NCBI GenBank assembly: GCA_037447655.1 | Contig: JBBHKE010001771.1 | Location: 56,898 to 107,907, forward strand | DNA length: 51,010 nucleotides | Direction of reading: 5' to 3' | From: Zygnema cylindricum | Taxonomy: Eukaryota > Streptophyta > Zygnematophyceae > Zygnematales > Zygnemataceae | Shown: in pieces, positions 22,365 to 33,180 of the stretch | Layout: each line of letters begins with the position of its first letter | Numbering within the stretch: the stretch's first letter is position 1 | Position numbers and translations under genes: made by a program | Notes under the pieces: generated by a model | Database searches by the model: none | Told to the model about the DNA's origin: nothing | What the model saw: only the letters and a program-made list of their open reading frames with translations

Positions 22365-23624
22365 TTTTCTTGCCATTTTTCAGGAGAACCTCAAAGCCTT
22401 TGCTTTCAGCTATAGACGTAGGAAACAGATTTTTCTTGAACTTTGGAACACAAAGACATTATACAAAGTTCTCTTAACAACCATTCCATCTATCACACAA
22501 TCAAGATCTATGTTTCCTTTGGCATTTGATTCAACGGCATAGCCACAAGCATAAAAGATGTGACGTAAAAGAATAGAAGACATCTCCTTACACTAAGACT
22601 TGTTCCAGCACATGTGTGAAGAGCTGCCGGAATCCATTATCCATCGGAGGTCCTTTTCTCCTTCCATCTTGCCGAGTTTGGCAAGAGCAAAGAACTCTTT
22701 GTGATCAGTTTTTGGAAAACTGATCACATCAGGTGTTTTTTCCTCAGTCGTTTTCTTTTTCAATTCCCTATCCTCCGCTGAAAATGCAACAGTTTTATTC
22801 GGAGGTATTTTGGAAATGGGAGGTCCGCCGTGCCTTTATCCTTTCGAAAAGGTACTTGTTTTAAGAGCTTATATATACAAAAGACAAGCTCTGAAGGAGT
22901 AACCATCAGTATAGCAATAAACACATTTCTCAAACTGAGGATTAAATTGATTCCCTTGATATCTATTTTCCCTCTAAAATTGAGTGGTAAATGCTACAGC
23001 TGGTTTTCCAAATCCTAAAACTGTCTGAGTAGCCTCTTCTTCCAAGATAAACTCTATAGCTGTTTGCAAATTCCAAAGAGGTTTAGACAATTTTTTCATT
23101 TCATCTGAGGCTCCTTTATATTCATTAGGAAGATCCTTTAAGAGAATCATGGCTTGATGATATTGGGAGAAAGTCCCCCTAGAACATGCATTTTGTGACA
23201 GTAACATTCGAAACCGATTAGTGTATTCCACCATGCTACCACCTGTGTACTTATACTTATAGATATGACCAGCAGTTATAATCTCATGCTGGTCACTAGC
23301 TTTAACATAAGAAGATTTCAATGCATCCCACAATTCTGATGCCTTTCTAACATTAATATATGTCATATGCAATTATTTTGATATCATAAGCTTTACTAAA
23401 TGCAAAGCTTGGTCATTTTTGTGATCAATGCTGGCATCAAATTCTGCCAATGATCCATTTAACACATCAATAAGTTTCAGTTGCTTGAAGTAAGACTTAA
23501 CCAAATCTGTCCAATATAGATATTCGCGTCCATCAAAGACCGGAATTCGTGAAGGCGGGCCCGTGACCTGTTGTTCTTAGACAACTGCTGGCACTGAAGA
23601 TGAAGAACATGCAAGAATAGTCAT
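22365..23624 (-). pseudogene. A3 gag and protease
   Basis: Start ATG inside the LTR (complement of 23622-23624). A stop lies within the LTR-encoded leader (V-V-stop-E-Q-Q) and others follow after I-S-K and T-Q-F. The position of the shared A1/A2 amber codon is a sense codon here (I-D-H-K-N-D). The zinc knuckle reads C-V-Y-C-Y-T-D-G-Y-S-F-R-A-C with His replaced by Tyr. The protease D-S-G context is around 22630. One base is missing near 22450 (AACACAAAG versus AACATACAAG in A1), shared with A2. Confidence 0.82.
23554..23568 (-). other. Primer-binding site of A3
   Basis: GGTCACGGGCCCGCC on the minus strand, identical to A1, so the three substitutions relative to the initiator tRNA-Met complement are a family trait rather than random decay. 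Confidence 0.65.
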
Positions 23625-24432
23625 TGTAGAACAAATCAAAAGAGGAAGCTTCCACAAATACTGATGACAAAAGAAAAACTTGACAGACTATAACTTTCAA
23701 AATAAACACCCCAATAATTCTGAAAATTTACCACAGTGTAGATAACTTACAAAAAAACACACACACAAAATTGCAATGAATTCGGCTCAAATATCTCTGA
23801 GATATGTAGAAATGAAATTACATAAAACTGAGTGCACATTTTTCATATCATTTGTTCCTAATGAATCAAATTCACTAAGTCCTACTTCTATACACCGAAA
23901 CTACACTAAGCTGTACGGAGGCATTCCAGCCGTACATATTGTATTCTAACACAACAAATACTACGAGTATACCTGTGTACTGAAGGTATGTCATAAACCA
24001 CATTCTCAACACTAAACAACTAATTCACTACATACAAAATTATGTTCTACCAAATATTTACACCGAAGTTCAGACAACGTAAAGTGATAGTGATCAAGTC
24101 TCGCCGATAGTGATCTAGTCACGCCTCGTCAGTATTTGTTGGCGGCGGCTGTCAACCGTCCGATTAGAGGATTTGGGACCGTAGAATTGACTTCACGAAT
24201 TCCCGTGGTCCTGCCGAATTTCCGTACGTCCACGGAGGACATACTCACGCATTTCTCTCAAGTGACAACGCGTGTCCCAAGTGTGAATGAACCGTGAACT
24301 CCCAACTTCACTGTCAAACTAATTTTGGTAACCGTTGAACCGAACTTAACCAAAAATAGCTTCATTCCTGAATAGCTCTCTCTCCCTCACAACTGGGGCA
24401 TAGAGAGGACTAAAGCTTTTCTAATAACAACA
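23569..24432 (-). repeat. LTR shared by A2 (3') and A3 (5')
   Basis: 864 bp, TGTTG...CAACA on the minus strand. Very close to the A2 5' LTR at 27402-28241. It carries a local 20-bp tandem duplication near 24091-24130 (GATAGTGATCAAGTC... then GATAGTGATCTAGTC...) that the other copies lack. Confidence 0.9.
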
Positions 24433-24473
24433 CTCCCCTAACCACTTTAGACTCTGCTAATCACTCAGTCCAC

Positions 24474-25550
24474 CAACAGTTTACTGACCAGATTTTCTTT
24501 CCCTTTTTCTGCATACATCACTTGTTGCTTCATATAAATTACTTCCTCCAAATCACCATGCAAGAAAGCCGTCTTAACATCGATCTGATGCCATTCCATA
24601 TCCTCTATTGCAGCAAGAGATAGCAAAACTCTAACGATAGGAAAGCGAATCACAGAGAGATGGTCTTTTCATAGTCAATTCCCTCCTTTTGGCTAGATTC
24701 CTTAGCAACCAGTCTAGCTTTATATCTCTCAATTGTATTATCAGGATTCAATATTAATTTGTGGACCCACTTACAACCGATAGCTTTCCGGTTTGGTTGG
24801 AGCTCCACAAGTTCCCAAGTTTGGGCTTCCTTAATTGACTTTATCTCTGCATTTGCAGCCGAGATCTAATGATCCTTTTTAGAAACGGAAAAAGCTTCAT
24901 GAATAGTAAGCGGCTCTCTTGTGCTTGCATAAAAAGCACTCTCAACTCGGTCGCCTGGAAGGCGGCTGCTTTGCCTTCTTCCCCCCGGAAAATCTGACGC
25001 GCAAACTGTTGGTTCCCTAGCTTGCCGAACAAGGCGTGTATTGGGAGGAGCATCAACAAAAGGTGCAGCTCCATAAAGGAGTATTAGACGGCTCAGAGGC
25101 ATTTGAGAGGGATGTAGAAGAAGTAGAAGAGGATGGAGTAAAAGGTACCTGCTCAGAAATGATATACTCCTGTATTTTCTCATTCCTTTCAGCTACATCC
25201 ATGCTAAAAACGTCAACAGATTTACTTTCTTCTTTAATCTGAACATTCCTGGCTGTTTCAAGGCATCCTCTCTGAGGATTATACACTCTATAACCTGCAG
25301 ATTCATCATCATAGACTAAAAAGACACCAGGTACAAATTTTGGACTAAGCTTCCAATTAGGAAGATTATCCAAGATAAAACATTTGCTACCAAAAAATCT
25401 AAAATGACTGACATTTGGCTTTCTGCCTTTCGAAACTTCATAAGGTGTCTTACCCCTAACAGCTCGAGTTTCCACTCTTCTTCTCATGTATGAAGCACAA
25501 TGAAAAGCTTCCTCCCAAAACTTTGGATCCACGCCTTTATCGACATTCAT
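24474..25550 (-). pseudogene. A2 pol: integrase C-terminus and truncated RT
   Basis: Frames 25550-25053 (integrase C-terminal part, G-R-K-P-N-V-S-H-F, V-Y-D-D-E-S-A-G-Y), 25183-24866 (linker) and 24653-24465 ([18 protein letters not shown]). The RT is cut at L-V-S-K-L-L before Y-V-D-D. Non-functional without trans supply. Confidence 0.85.
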
Positions 25551-25568
25551 AGATCGAGCACATTCTGT

Positions 25569-26243
25569 CTAAGTCCAATTAAGTCTCTCGGCAACACCAT
25601 TTTGTTCCGGTGTGTACGGAGCAGTAAATTCACAAGAGATGCCATTTTCTTTCAAAAAATCAGCAAAGGCATGAGATACATACTCTCCACCATTATCCGT
25701 CCGCAAAGCAAGAATAGATTTGCCGTGAAGTTTCTCCGCTTTGATTTTGTAGTTCTTAAAGTGAGTGAAGACTTCTCTCTTCTCCTTCATGAAGTATTTG
25801 CGAATATACCGGGAGTAATCGTCTGTAAAGGTGACAAAGAAGCGGCTGCCACCCAGAGAGGGAACTTTAGAAGGGCCGAAAACATCAGAGTGAATAATAC
25901 CAAGAACATCTATGGCTTGGTGATAAGAAACTTCTGATATGGGAAGCTTGTGAAACTTTTTGAGAGCACAACCATCACACACATGAGACTCTTGTTGACC
26001 AAGCTTGACTCGCTCTATCATGTAGTGCTTTATCATCTTAGTAAGTCTCTCATGATGCACATGACCAAGTCTTTTATGCCACAAAATATTATCATATAGA
26101 ACACTGGAGTAAGCAAAATCAATTTTATTAGCCAGGTCCATGCAAAATTTTGGGCCTCTAGTTCCTACTCGAGCTACTCTTCCTATCTTGCTCACTATTT
26201 TCTTGCCATTTTTCAGGAGAACCTCAAAGCCTTTGCTTTCAGC
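25569..26243 (-). pseudogene. A2 integrase N-terminal and core
   Basis: Zinc domain and core with all three catalytic acidic residues: first Asp at 25884-25886 (H-S-D-V-F-G-P), R-T-D-N-G-G and E-Q-N-G-V-A-E-R. A stop follows at about 25566-25568. Nearly identical to A3 21703-22362, sharing the upstream one-base deletion that shifts it out of frame with gag. Confidence 0.87.
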
Positions 26244-27457
26244 TATAGACGTAGAAAACAGATTTTTCTTAAACTTTGGAACACAAAGACATTATACAAA
26301 GTTCTCTTAACAACCATTCCATCTATCACACAATCAAGATCTATGTTTCCTTTGGCATTTGATTCAACGGCATAGCCACAAGCATAAAAGATCTGAAGTA
26401 AAGGAATAGAAGACATCTCCTTAAACAAAGACTTGTTCCAGCACATGTGTGAAGAGCTTTCGGAATCCATTATCCATGCGATGTCTATTTCCCCTTCCAT
26501 CATGTCGAGAGTGGCAAAAGCGAAGAACTCTTTGTCATCAGTTTTTGGAAAAATGAGCACATCAAGTGTCGTTTCCTCGGTTGTTTTCTTGTTCAATTCC
26601 GTATCCTCCGCTGAAAATGCAACAATTTTATTCAAAGGTTTTTGGGAAATGGGAGGTCTGCAGTGTCTCCATCCTTTCCGAAAGGTACTTGTTTCAAGAG
26701 CTTTTATATACAAAGGACAAGCTCTGAAAGAGTGACCATCAGTATAGCAATAAACACATTTCTCAAACTGAGGAATAAACTGATTCCCTTGATATCTACT
26801 TTCCCTCTGAAACTGAGCCGTAAATGCTACAGCTGGTTTTCCAAATCCTAAAACTGTCTGAGTAGCCTCTTCTCTCAAGATAAACTCTATAGCTGTTTGC
26901 AAATTCCAAAGAGGTTTAGAAAATTTTTTCATTTCATCTAAGGCTCCTTTATATTCATTAGGAAGCCCCTTTACGAGAATTATGGCCTGATGATAAGGGG
27001 AGAAAGTCCCCCCAGAACATGCATTTTGTGACAGTAACATTTGAAACCGATTAGTGTATTCCACCATGCTACCACCTATGTATTTATACTCATAGATCAG
27101 ACCAGCAGTTATCATCTCATGCTGGTCACTAGCTTTAACATAAGAAGATTTCAATGCATCCCACAATTCTGATGCCTTTCTAACATTAATATATGTCATA
27201 TGCAATTCTTTGGATATTATAAGCTTTACTAAATGCAAAGCCTTGTCATTTCTCTAATGAAAGCTGGCATCAGATTCTGCAAATGATCCATTTAACACAT
27301 CAATAAGTTTCACTTGATTGAAGTAAGACTTAACCAAATCTGCCCAATACAGATATTCGCGTCCATCAAATACTAGAATTCGTGAAGGTGGGCCCGTGAC
27401 CTGTTGTTCTGAGACAATTGCTGGCACAAAAGATAAAGAAGATGCAGCTGTAGATAT
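26243..27457 (-). pseudogene. A2 gag and protease
   Basis: The position of the Gag start codon (27455-27457) reads ATA instead of ATG. Frame crosses the primer site, stops at an amber codon at 27254-27256 identical in place to that of A1, and is then open from 27238 to 26243. The zinc knuckle is intact (C-V-Y-C-Y-T-D-G-H-S-F-R-A-C). The protease site reads W-I-M-D-S-E-S-S-S-H, Gly replaced by Glu, a likely inactivating change. The frame ends where one base is missing near 26285. Confidence 0.86.
27387..27401 (-). other. Primer-binding site of A2
   Basis: GGTCACGGGCCCACC on the minus strand, two differences from the F site and one from A1/A3. Confidence 0.65.
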
Positions 27458-28241
27458 CGTAGAACAATAAAAAGAGGAAGCGTCCACAAATACCGATGGC
27501 TGAAAGAAACTTTGACAGACTATAACTTTCAGAATAAACGCCCCAATGGTGTTGAAAATTTACCACAGTGTAGATAACTTACAAAAAAACACACACACAA
27601 AATTGCAATGAATTCGGCTCAAATATCTCTGAGATATGTAGAAATGAAATTACATAAAACTGAGTGCACATTTTTCATATCATTTGTTCCTAATGAATCA
27701 AATTCACTAAGTCCTACTTCTATACACCGAAACTACACTAAGCTGTACGGAGGCATTCCAGCCGTACATATTGTATTCTAACACAACAAATACTACGAGT
27801 ATACCTATGTACTCAAGGTATGTCATAAACCACATTCTCAACACTAAACAACTAATTCACTACACACAAAATTTTATTCTACCAAATATTTACACCGAAG
27901 TTTAGATAAACGTAAAGTGATAGTGATCTAGTCACGCCTTGTCAGTATTTGTTGGCGGCGGCTGTCAGCCGTCCGATTAGAGAATTTGGCATCGTAGAAC
28001 TGGCTTCACGAAGGCTCGTGGTCCTGCCGAATTTTCGTACCTCCACGGAAGACATACTTAGCATTTCTCTCAAGTGACGACGCGTGTCCCAAGTGTGAAT
28101 GAACCGTGAACTCCCAACTTCACTGTCACACTAATTTTGGTAACCACTGAACAGAACTCAACCAAAAATAGCCTAAGTCCTCAATAGCTCTCTCTCCCTC
28201 ACAACTAAGGCATAGAGAGTACTAAAGCTTTCTAAAAACAA
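27402..28241 (-). repeat. A2 5' LTR
   Basis: About 840 bp. The 3' end CAACA is intact at 27402. The 5' terminus is fused to satellite (TCTAAAAACAATAGCGATAAC on the + strand), so two to three terminal bases and any target duplication are lost. Confidence 0.88.
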
Positions 28242-28496
28242 TAGCGATAACAAGAATTGTTACCTAAATTACATAAGCAGTTAGCGATAACAAGAATTGC
28301 TACCTAAATTAGAGAAACAATTAGCGATATCATGAATTTATACCTAGAATACAAAAAGAGTTAGTTATAACAGAAACCTAAACTACACAAGCACTTAGCA
28401 ATAACAAGAATTTTCACCTAAATTTCACAAGAAGTTAGCGATAACAGGAATTGTTACCTGACTTAATTAAACTTTTTGTGATAAGAAGAATTGTTG
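28242..28496 (+). repeat. 40-bp satellite, small block
   Basis: About six degenerate units in the same orientation as the main array. They join the A2 LTR on the left and a short unassigned stretch (28497-28553) followed by C1 gag-protease on the right. Likely a remnant of the same array separated by insertions. Confidence 0.85.
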
Positions 28497-28553
28497 TTGT
28501 TTTGAAAACTTAGTTTCGTGCCTACTACACACTTTGTGCGCACTGAATAATCA

Positions 28554-29650
28554 TTTAATACTCTCAAATAGATGGCGATTGCGGCACACGTGGGCATATG
28601 CACCAGAGTCCATTATCCATTCGTCTTCCTCCACGCCTTCCGTTGCTTGTGCCATCACAAAGTATTTCATTTCACATTTTTGGGAAAGCTGCTCACGTCC
28701 TCCTCCTTAAGTTTGTTGAAGAGAGGAGTTGGGCGACCACTTGATTGAGAAAGAACCTGACTTTCGTCCCATCTAGAGAGAAAATTTCCTGTGAATTTCG
28801 ATTTCTTGTATGCATGACACATTCTGAACACATGCTCTTTTTCATCATAGTTATAGCATGTCAAAGGTGACCTTCTAGGACCACTACCTATACCAGTGCC
28901 AGTGCCAATCTTAGAATCCGAAAACTGGTTAGCTAGTGCCTGAACAGACTTACTACTACCTCTTTGTGACATTTGGTTAGCTTCTTCACTCAAAATAAGT
29001 TAAATTGCTAATGCTATGTTCCATTGACGTTGTGGAATAGCCCTAAGCCTATCCATGGCTCCCTTATATTCATCGGGCAAAGTTCTCATCAATAACATAG
29101 CCTGTTGAGGTGGTGAAAAGTCCCCCCCTGCATTAGTACTCTGAAGAAACAACCTTTTCATAGCATGACAATGATCTGACATACTACCTCCAGAATACTT
29201 AAATTCAAAAATTTGAGTGGCTATGTTAGTCTGGACGATAAAATCTAGCTGAACATACATACCACGTACACTAAACCAAACATTCGATGCTTTCTTCATC
29301 TCAAGATACAACATTACCAAATCTTTTGTCATAGACTGCTTCAAGATGTTGAGGCAATATAGATTCTTCTTTCTCCAATCCGGCGCAGTCACATCCGCTG
29401 TTCTTTCCACAACAGGTGATAAGTCCCTCTCCTCGAAATATGAGCTCAACATATCTTCCTAGGATAAGTATTCAGTTCCGTCAAAAATAGGCAATTTGGG
29501 TGGTGGGCTCATAACCTGTTGAAGGTCATGGGCATTAAGACTCGGCTGTGATCCACTCCCAATAGGGGTCACACTTGCACCTGCAGGAGCAAGTGTAGCA
29601 CTAGGGCTTATAGGAGCACTTACAATAGGAGCTGAACCATAATCGGACAT
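28554..29650 (-). pseudogene. C1 gag and protease start
   Basis: Minus strand from the ATG at 29650 inside the LTR; 44 codons and two bases are LTR-encoded (Ser/Ala/Pro-rich), then the frame crosses the primer site (Q-Q-V-M-S-P-P-P-K-L-P). A stop is near 29459 and another near 28996. The body (29452-29000) carries Y-S-G-G-S-M-S-D-H and L-P-D-E-Y-K-G. The zinc knuckle reads C-Y-N-Y-D-E-K-E-H-V-F-R-M-C, second Cys changed to Tyr. Protease D-S-G is present (W-I-M-D-S-G-A-Y). Homology ends at about 28554; integrase and RT are absent. Confidence 0.85.
29502..29516 (-). other. Primer-binding site of C1
   Basis: GGTTATGAGCCCACC on the minus strand, adjacent to the LTR end. One mismatch to the initiator tRNA-Met complement; complementarity may continue for three more bases (CAC). 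Confidence 0.75.
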
Positions 29651-30184
29651 GTTAGCGGAAGCAAACCCAAAGAGAAATGCCTAAAAGACTAGATCTATAG
29701 TGTAAGATATGTAATTCCAAACGAAAGAGGTCTTTCAACCAAACAAACATGTACTATAAGCAAATAAAAAAAAATATAGCACAAAACACCTTAAACTGCA
29801 CTTAATGCTCTCATTTCCTTAAACTCTATGTAGAATGTACATTCTGTCTCAAAGTGATCATTCCTAATTGAATTAAATACTCTAAAGATCCTCAACTATC
29901 TAGAACGTATGTACAAGGTTCACTAAACAACCTATTGGCAATAATCTAAGAGTTTGGACCAGAATTTTCCACTAACAATATCTATACCCTAAAAATCCAG
30001 GTGATTCTTATCACGTTCACATTCATTGGCGGCCGTACACACAATTTACTTAAAGATAACTATTCGTGTAGATACTACAAAAATTCCACACTAAATTTGG
30101 TCAATATTGAACAGTTGGTATTCCAAAAATATTCTAAGTCTTAGACTCAAATTTATAAGACTTACTAAAGCTTACTTTTCAATA
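29517..30184 (-). repeat. LTR shared by C1 (5') and C2 (3')
   Basis: 668 bp on the minus strand, from TATTGAAAAGTAAGC (30184) to CTTCAACA (29517). Family C starts with TA rather than TG in every copy here. It is clearly diverged from 34303-34989 (roughly one position in eight by eye), so C2 is much older than A1. Confidence 0.9.
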
Positions 30185-30196
30185 CTCCCCTTAAGC
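30185..30196 (-). other. Polypurine tract of C2
   Basis: AGCTTAAGGGGAG on the minus strand directly before the LTR 5' end, matching the AGGGGAG core of family A. Confidence 0.7.
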
Positions 30197-30205
30197 TCTA
30201 AAACC

Positions 30206-31870
30206 TTACTCACTTAGACCACATTCTTTTCTACAGTACTCCAACTTAGGAGCGGGAAGGGCTTTTGTCAACATGTCCGCAACCATTTTCTCATCAGGCA
30301 AATAACAAAGTTTGACCACTTTTGCAAATATTTTCTCTCGTACCAAATGTAACCGAATGTCCATATGTTTGCTCTAAAAATTGTGACTTGGGTTTGTAGC
30401 CAGAGAAATGGCTGTTTGATTGTCGCACCACATAATTTGGTCTCGTGTTGTGTAAAACCAAATTCTTGAAGAAATGCCTTAATCCATAGCAGCTCTTTCA
30501 AGGGTGCACTCGCAGCCATGTATTCGGCTTCCCTAGTCGATTCTACCGTGACCTTTTGAAGTTTACTACTCCAACTACAAGTTCCTCTTCCAATCTCAAT
30601 AACATACCTACTTGTAGACTTCCTACTAGGCACATCACCATAGCTAGCATCACTCCAAGAATTAATGCCTACCTTGTCCCCTCCCAAAGTAAGACAAAGA
30701 TTTTTAGTCCCAACAAGATATCTTAAGACCCTTATTGCTACCTCCTAATCTCTCTTTCGTGGATTTTGCAGACTTCTGCTCAACACACCAATAGCGCTAG
30801 CTATATTGGACCTAAACAATTCATGATGTAAATCAGACTTCCTACTACTTGTCTGTAGGGTATTTGGGACATAAACTTTTGCTCTTCTATATTGAGTTCC
30901 TCGTGTATTATGACTCCAAACTCATGCTCCATTCCTTCAAGTTTTTGCTTAAACTCCATAGGAGTTGCACAACCTTTGGCATCAGCCAAACCAAAATTTT
31001 CCAACATGTTTCGTATCACTTTTTTTTGAGTTAGCCTAATGATTTTCTTTTCTCTATCTCTTTCAACCTCTATGGTAAGAATGTATTTAGCCTCACCCAA
31101 ATTCTTCATTTCAAATTTTGAATTAAGAGCGTGTTTTACTCTAGCAATTCCTTATTTGTTCCTCCTAATTAGCAACAAATCATCAACATACAAAGCAATG
31201 AATATCACCTCATGAGGATTATCACCACGCATCATATATACTCAATGATCTGAACTAATTCTTGTGAATCCTAATCCTGTAAAGAACTCATCTAACTTTC
31301 ACTTCCATTGCCTAAGGGCCTATTTTAGGCCATACAAAGATTTTAAAAGTATGCACACAAGATTTTCTTTTCGTGCTTCCTCATAACCCTCAGGTTGCGT
31401 CATATAGATGACCTCATCTAAAAAACCATGCAAAAATGCAGTTTTGACATCCATTTGGTGGATTTCTAAATCCTCTATGGCAGCTAATGTAAGTAAGATG
31501 TGTACTGATGGAAACCATACAACCGGTGAAAATGTTTCTTCATAATCTATCCCCTCTTTTTGATTTTATCCCTTAGCAACCAAGTGAGCCTTATACCTGT
31601 CTATGGTATTATCTATGTTCAATTTTAATTTAAACACCCATTTACATCCAATAGCTTTTCTTCCGAAGCAAGTTCCACCAGATCCCATGTTTGGGCCTTT
31701 ATGATGGACTTCATTTCCTCATTAACCGCTTCCACCTTGTGTTCCTTTTCAATACTCGAAAAATCTTTCGTCAACGTTTGAGGCTCTTCTATGTGTGCTG
31801 AGTGAGCAAAAGCTGCATTTTCTCCCCTAAGCCGCGCACTTTGCCTCACTCCACCTGGAAATTCTGTCGC
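30206..31870 (-). pseudogene. C2 pol: RT and RNase H
   Basis: The linker and RT start are at 31849-31625 (R-Q-S-A-R-L, T-W-D-L-V-E-L), followed by T-A-F-L-H-G, then Y-V-D-D at 31179-31190. An open stretch at 31109-30801 covers the RT thumb and connection; RNase H is at 30687-30268 (W-S-D-A-S-Y-G-D, S-T-R-E-A-E-Y). Several stops and shifts (for example near 30420, where the C-D-N-Q-A region shifts frame). The final stop corresponds to 30206-30208 after E-C-G-L-S-E. Confidence 0.85.
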
Positions 31871-31997
31871 TCGTATAGATGGTTGGGTTTTCCTCCTTGA
31901 AACATATGATTCTTCTTGTGATTCAATTTCGGCTTGAGGTTGAGGAGAGTGTGCAACTCTTTAAGGCATAACAATTGCTATTTCTGATGGAGAAGAT

Positions 31998-33180
31998 GAT
32001 TATTGCAAGTCACTTTGAGTTGATGTAGATGCGTTTTCTATATTTTTCTTAAAAAACATAGGATTTTCCTCTAAAAAGATATAATCATCACCTCTATCTT
32101 TCTTTTCATCTGTACGCTGACTAAATACATCTACTCCTGTTTCCTCATCTTTCACTATGATGTTTTTGGCTACCACAACTCTATTTCTCTTAATGTCATG
32201 AACTTTATAACCTTTGGCATGATCATCATACTCTAAAAATATACCTGGTATGCCTTTTGGCTCTAATTTCCATTTTTGTGGATCAATATCTAGAAAGAAT
32301 ACTTTACTTCCAAAAACTTTGAAGTGACTTACATCTGGTTTGTGTCCTATCCACATTTTATAGGGAGTTTTATCTTTTACTACACTTATTTCTAGCTTGT
32401 TTCTTACATAAGCTGCACAATGCATATCCTCTGCCCAAAATTTGAAATCTATGTCCATATCAGCCATCATGTCCTAGCACACTCTGATATGGTCCTATTC
32501 ATCCTTTGTGAAACACCGTTTTGTTCCGGAGAATAAAGAACGGTTAGTTGACGTGAGATTCCATGCAATTTTAGGAATTTTGCAAACTCATTAGAATCGT
32601 ACTCCCCTCGATTATCAGATCTGAATATCGCTATCTTTGCCTCATGTAGATTCTCAATCCAAGCCTTATACTCTTTAAATTTTGAAAACACTTCATCCTT
32701 ACTTTTCAAAAAATAAACTGTAGTAAATCTACTATAGTCATCAGTTAAGGTAAGCATAAACTTAGCACCTCCCACGGATAGATACCTAGATGGCCCCCAT
32801 ACATATGAATAAATATGTTCTATCACCATACTACTTCTATGATTAGTTTGCGAAGGGAAAGGCAACTTATGAATTTTTCCCATTGCACAACAATCGCATA
32901 CATTTGATGCTGGTTTTTAACTAATTTTAACACCTCCCACCATTTTTTGATTTGCTATCTTTTCTAATCTATCGTAATTCACATATCCTAAACGTTTATG
33001 CCATAAATCACAATCACTGATTACACTTGAGTACATAACATCATTGTCATTATCATTTCCAAGACTCTGATACAAATTGTTTCCTCCAGCAAATCCCTCT
33101 GTAGCTATTTTCCCATTCTTACTCACTGTTTTCTTTCCATTCTCGGATATAGTTTTAAAACCTTTCTTTTCTACCACTCA
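31998..33180 (-). pseudogene. C2 integrase
   Basis: Zinc motif L-W-H-K-R-L-G-Y (second His changed to Tyr) in 33177-32917. The core lies in 32883-32467 with R-S-D-N-R-G-E-Y and P-E-Q-N-G-V-S-Q-R, but the first catalytic position (32803-32805) encodes Tyr (Y-S-Y-V-W-G-P). The C-terminal region 32470-32000 carries W-I-G-H-K-P-D-V-S-H-F-K-V-F and Y-D-D-H-A-K-G-Y-K-V-H. Catalytically dead by two changes. Confidence 0.86.

Larger units (their letters stand above)
19048..24432 (-). mobile_element. Element A3: degenerate Ty1/copia, 3' LTR truncated
   Basis: Minus strand: 5' LTR 23569-24432, primer site 23554-23568, gag, protease, integrase, RT, RNase H, polypurine tract 19485-19496, partial 3' LTR 19048-19484. 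All domains are recognisable but interrupted by several stops and shifts. Its 5' LTR doubles as the 3' LTR of A2, making a tandem. The remaining 3' LTR is almost identical to 16345-16793. Confidence 0.88.
23569..28241 (-). mobile_element. Element A2: internally deleted, mosaic copia element
   Basis: Minus strand: 5' LTR 27402-28241, primer site 27387-27401, gag through part of RT, 3' LTR 23569-24432. About 1.1 kb covering the RT active site and all of RNase H is missing at about 24473, where sequence near the pol stop joins mid-RT. The gag start has A1 features (same amber codon); the middle matches A3. So it looks like a recombinant. Confidence 0.88.
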
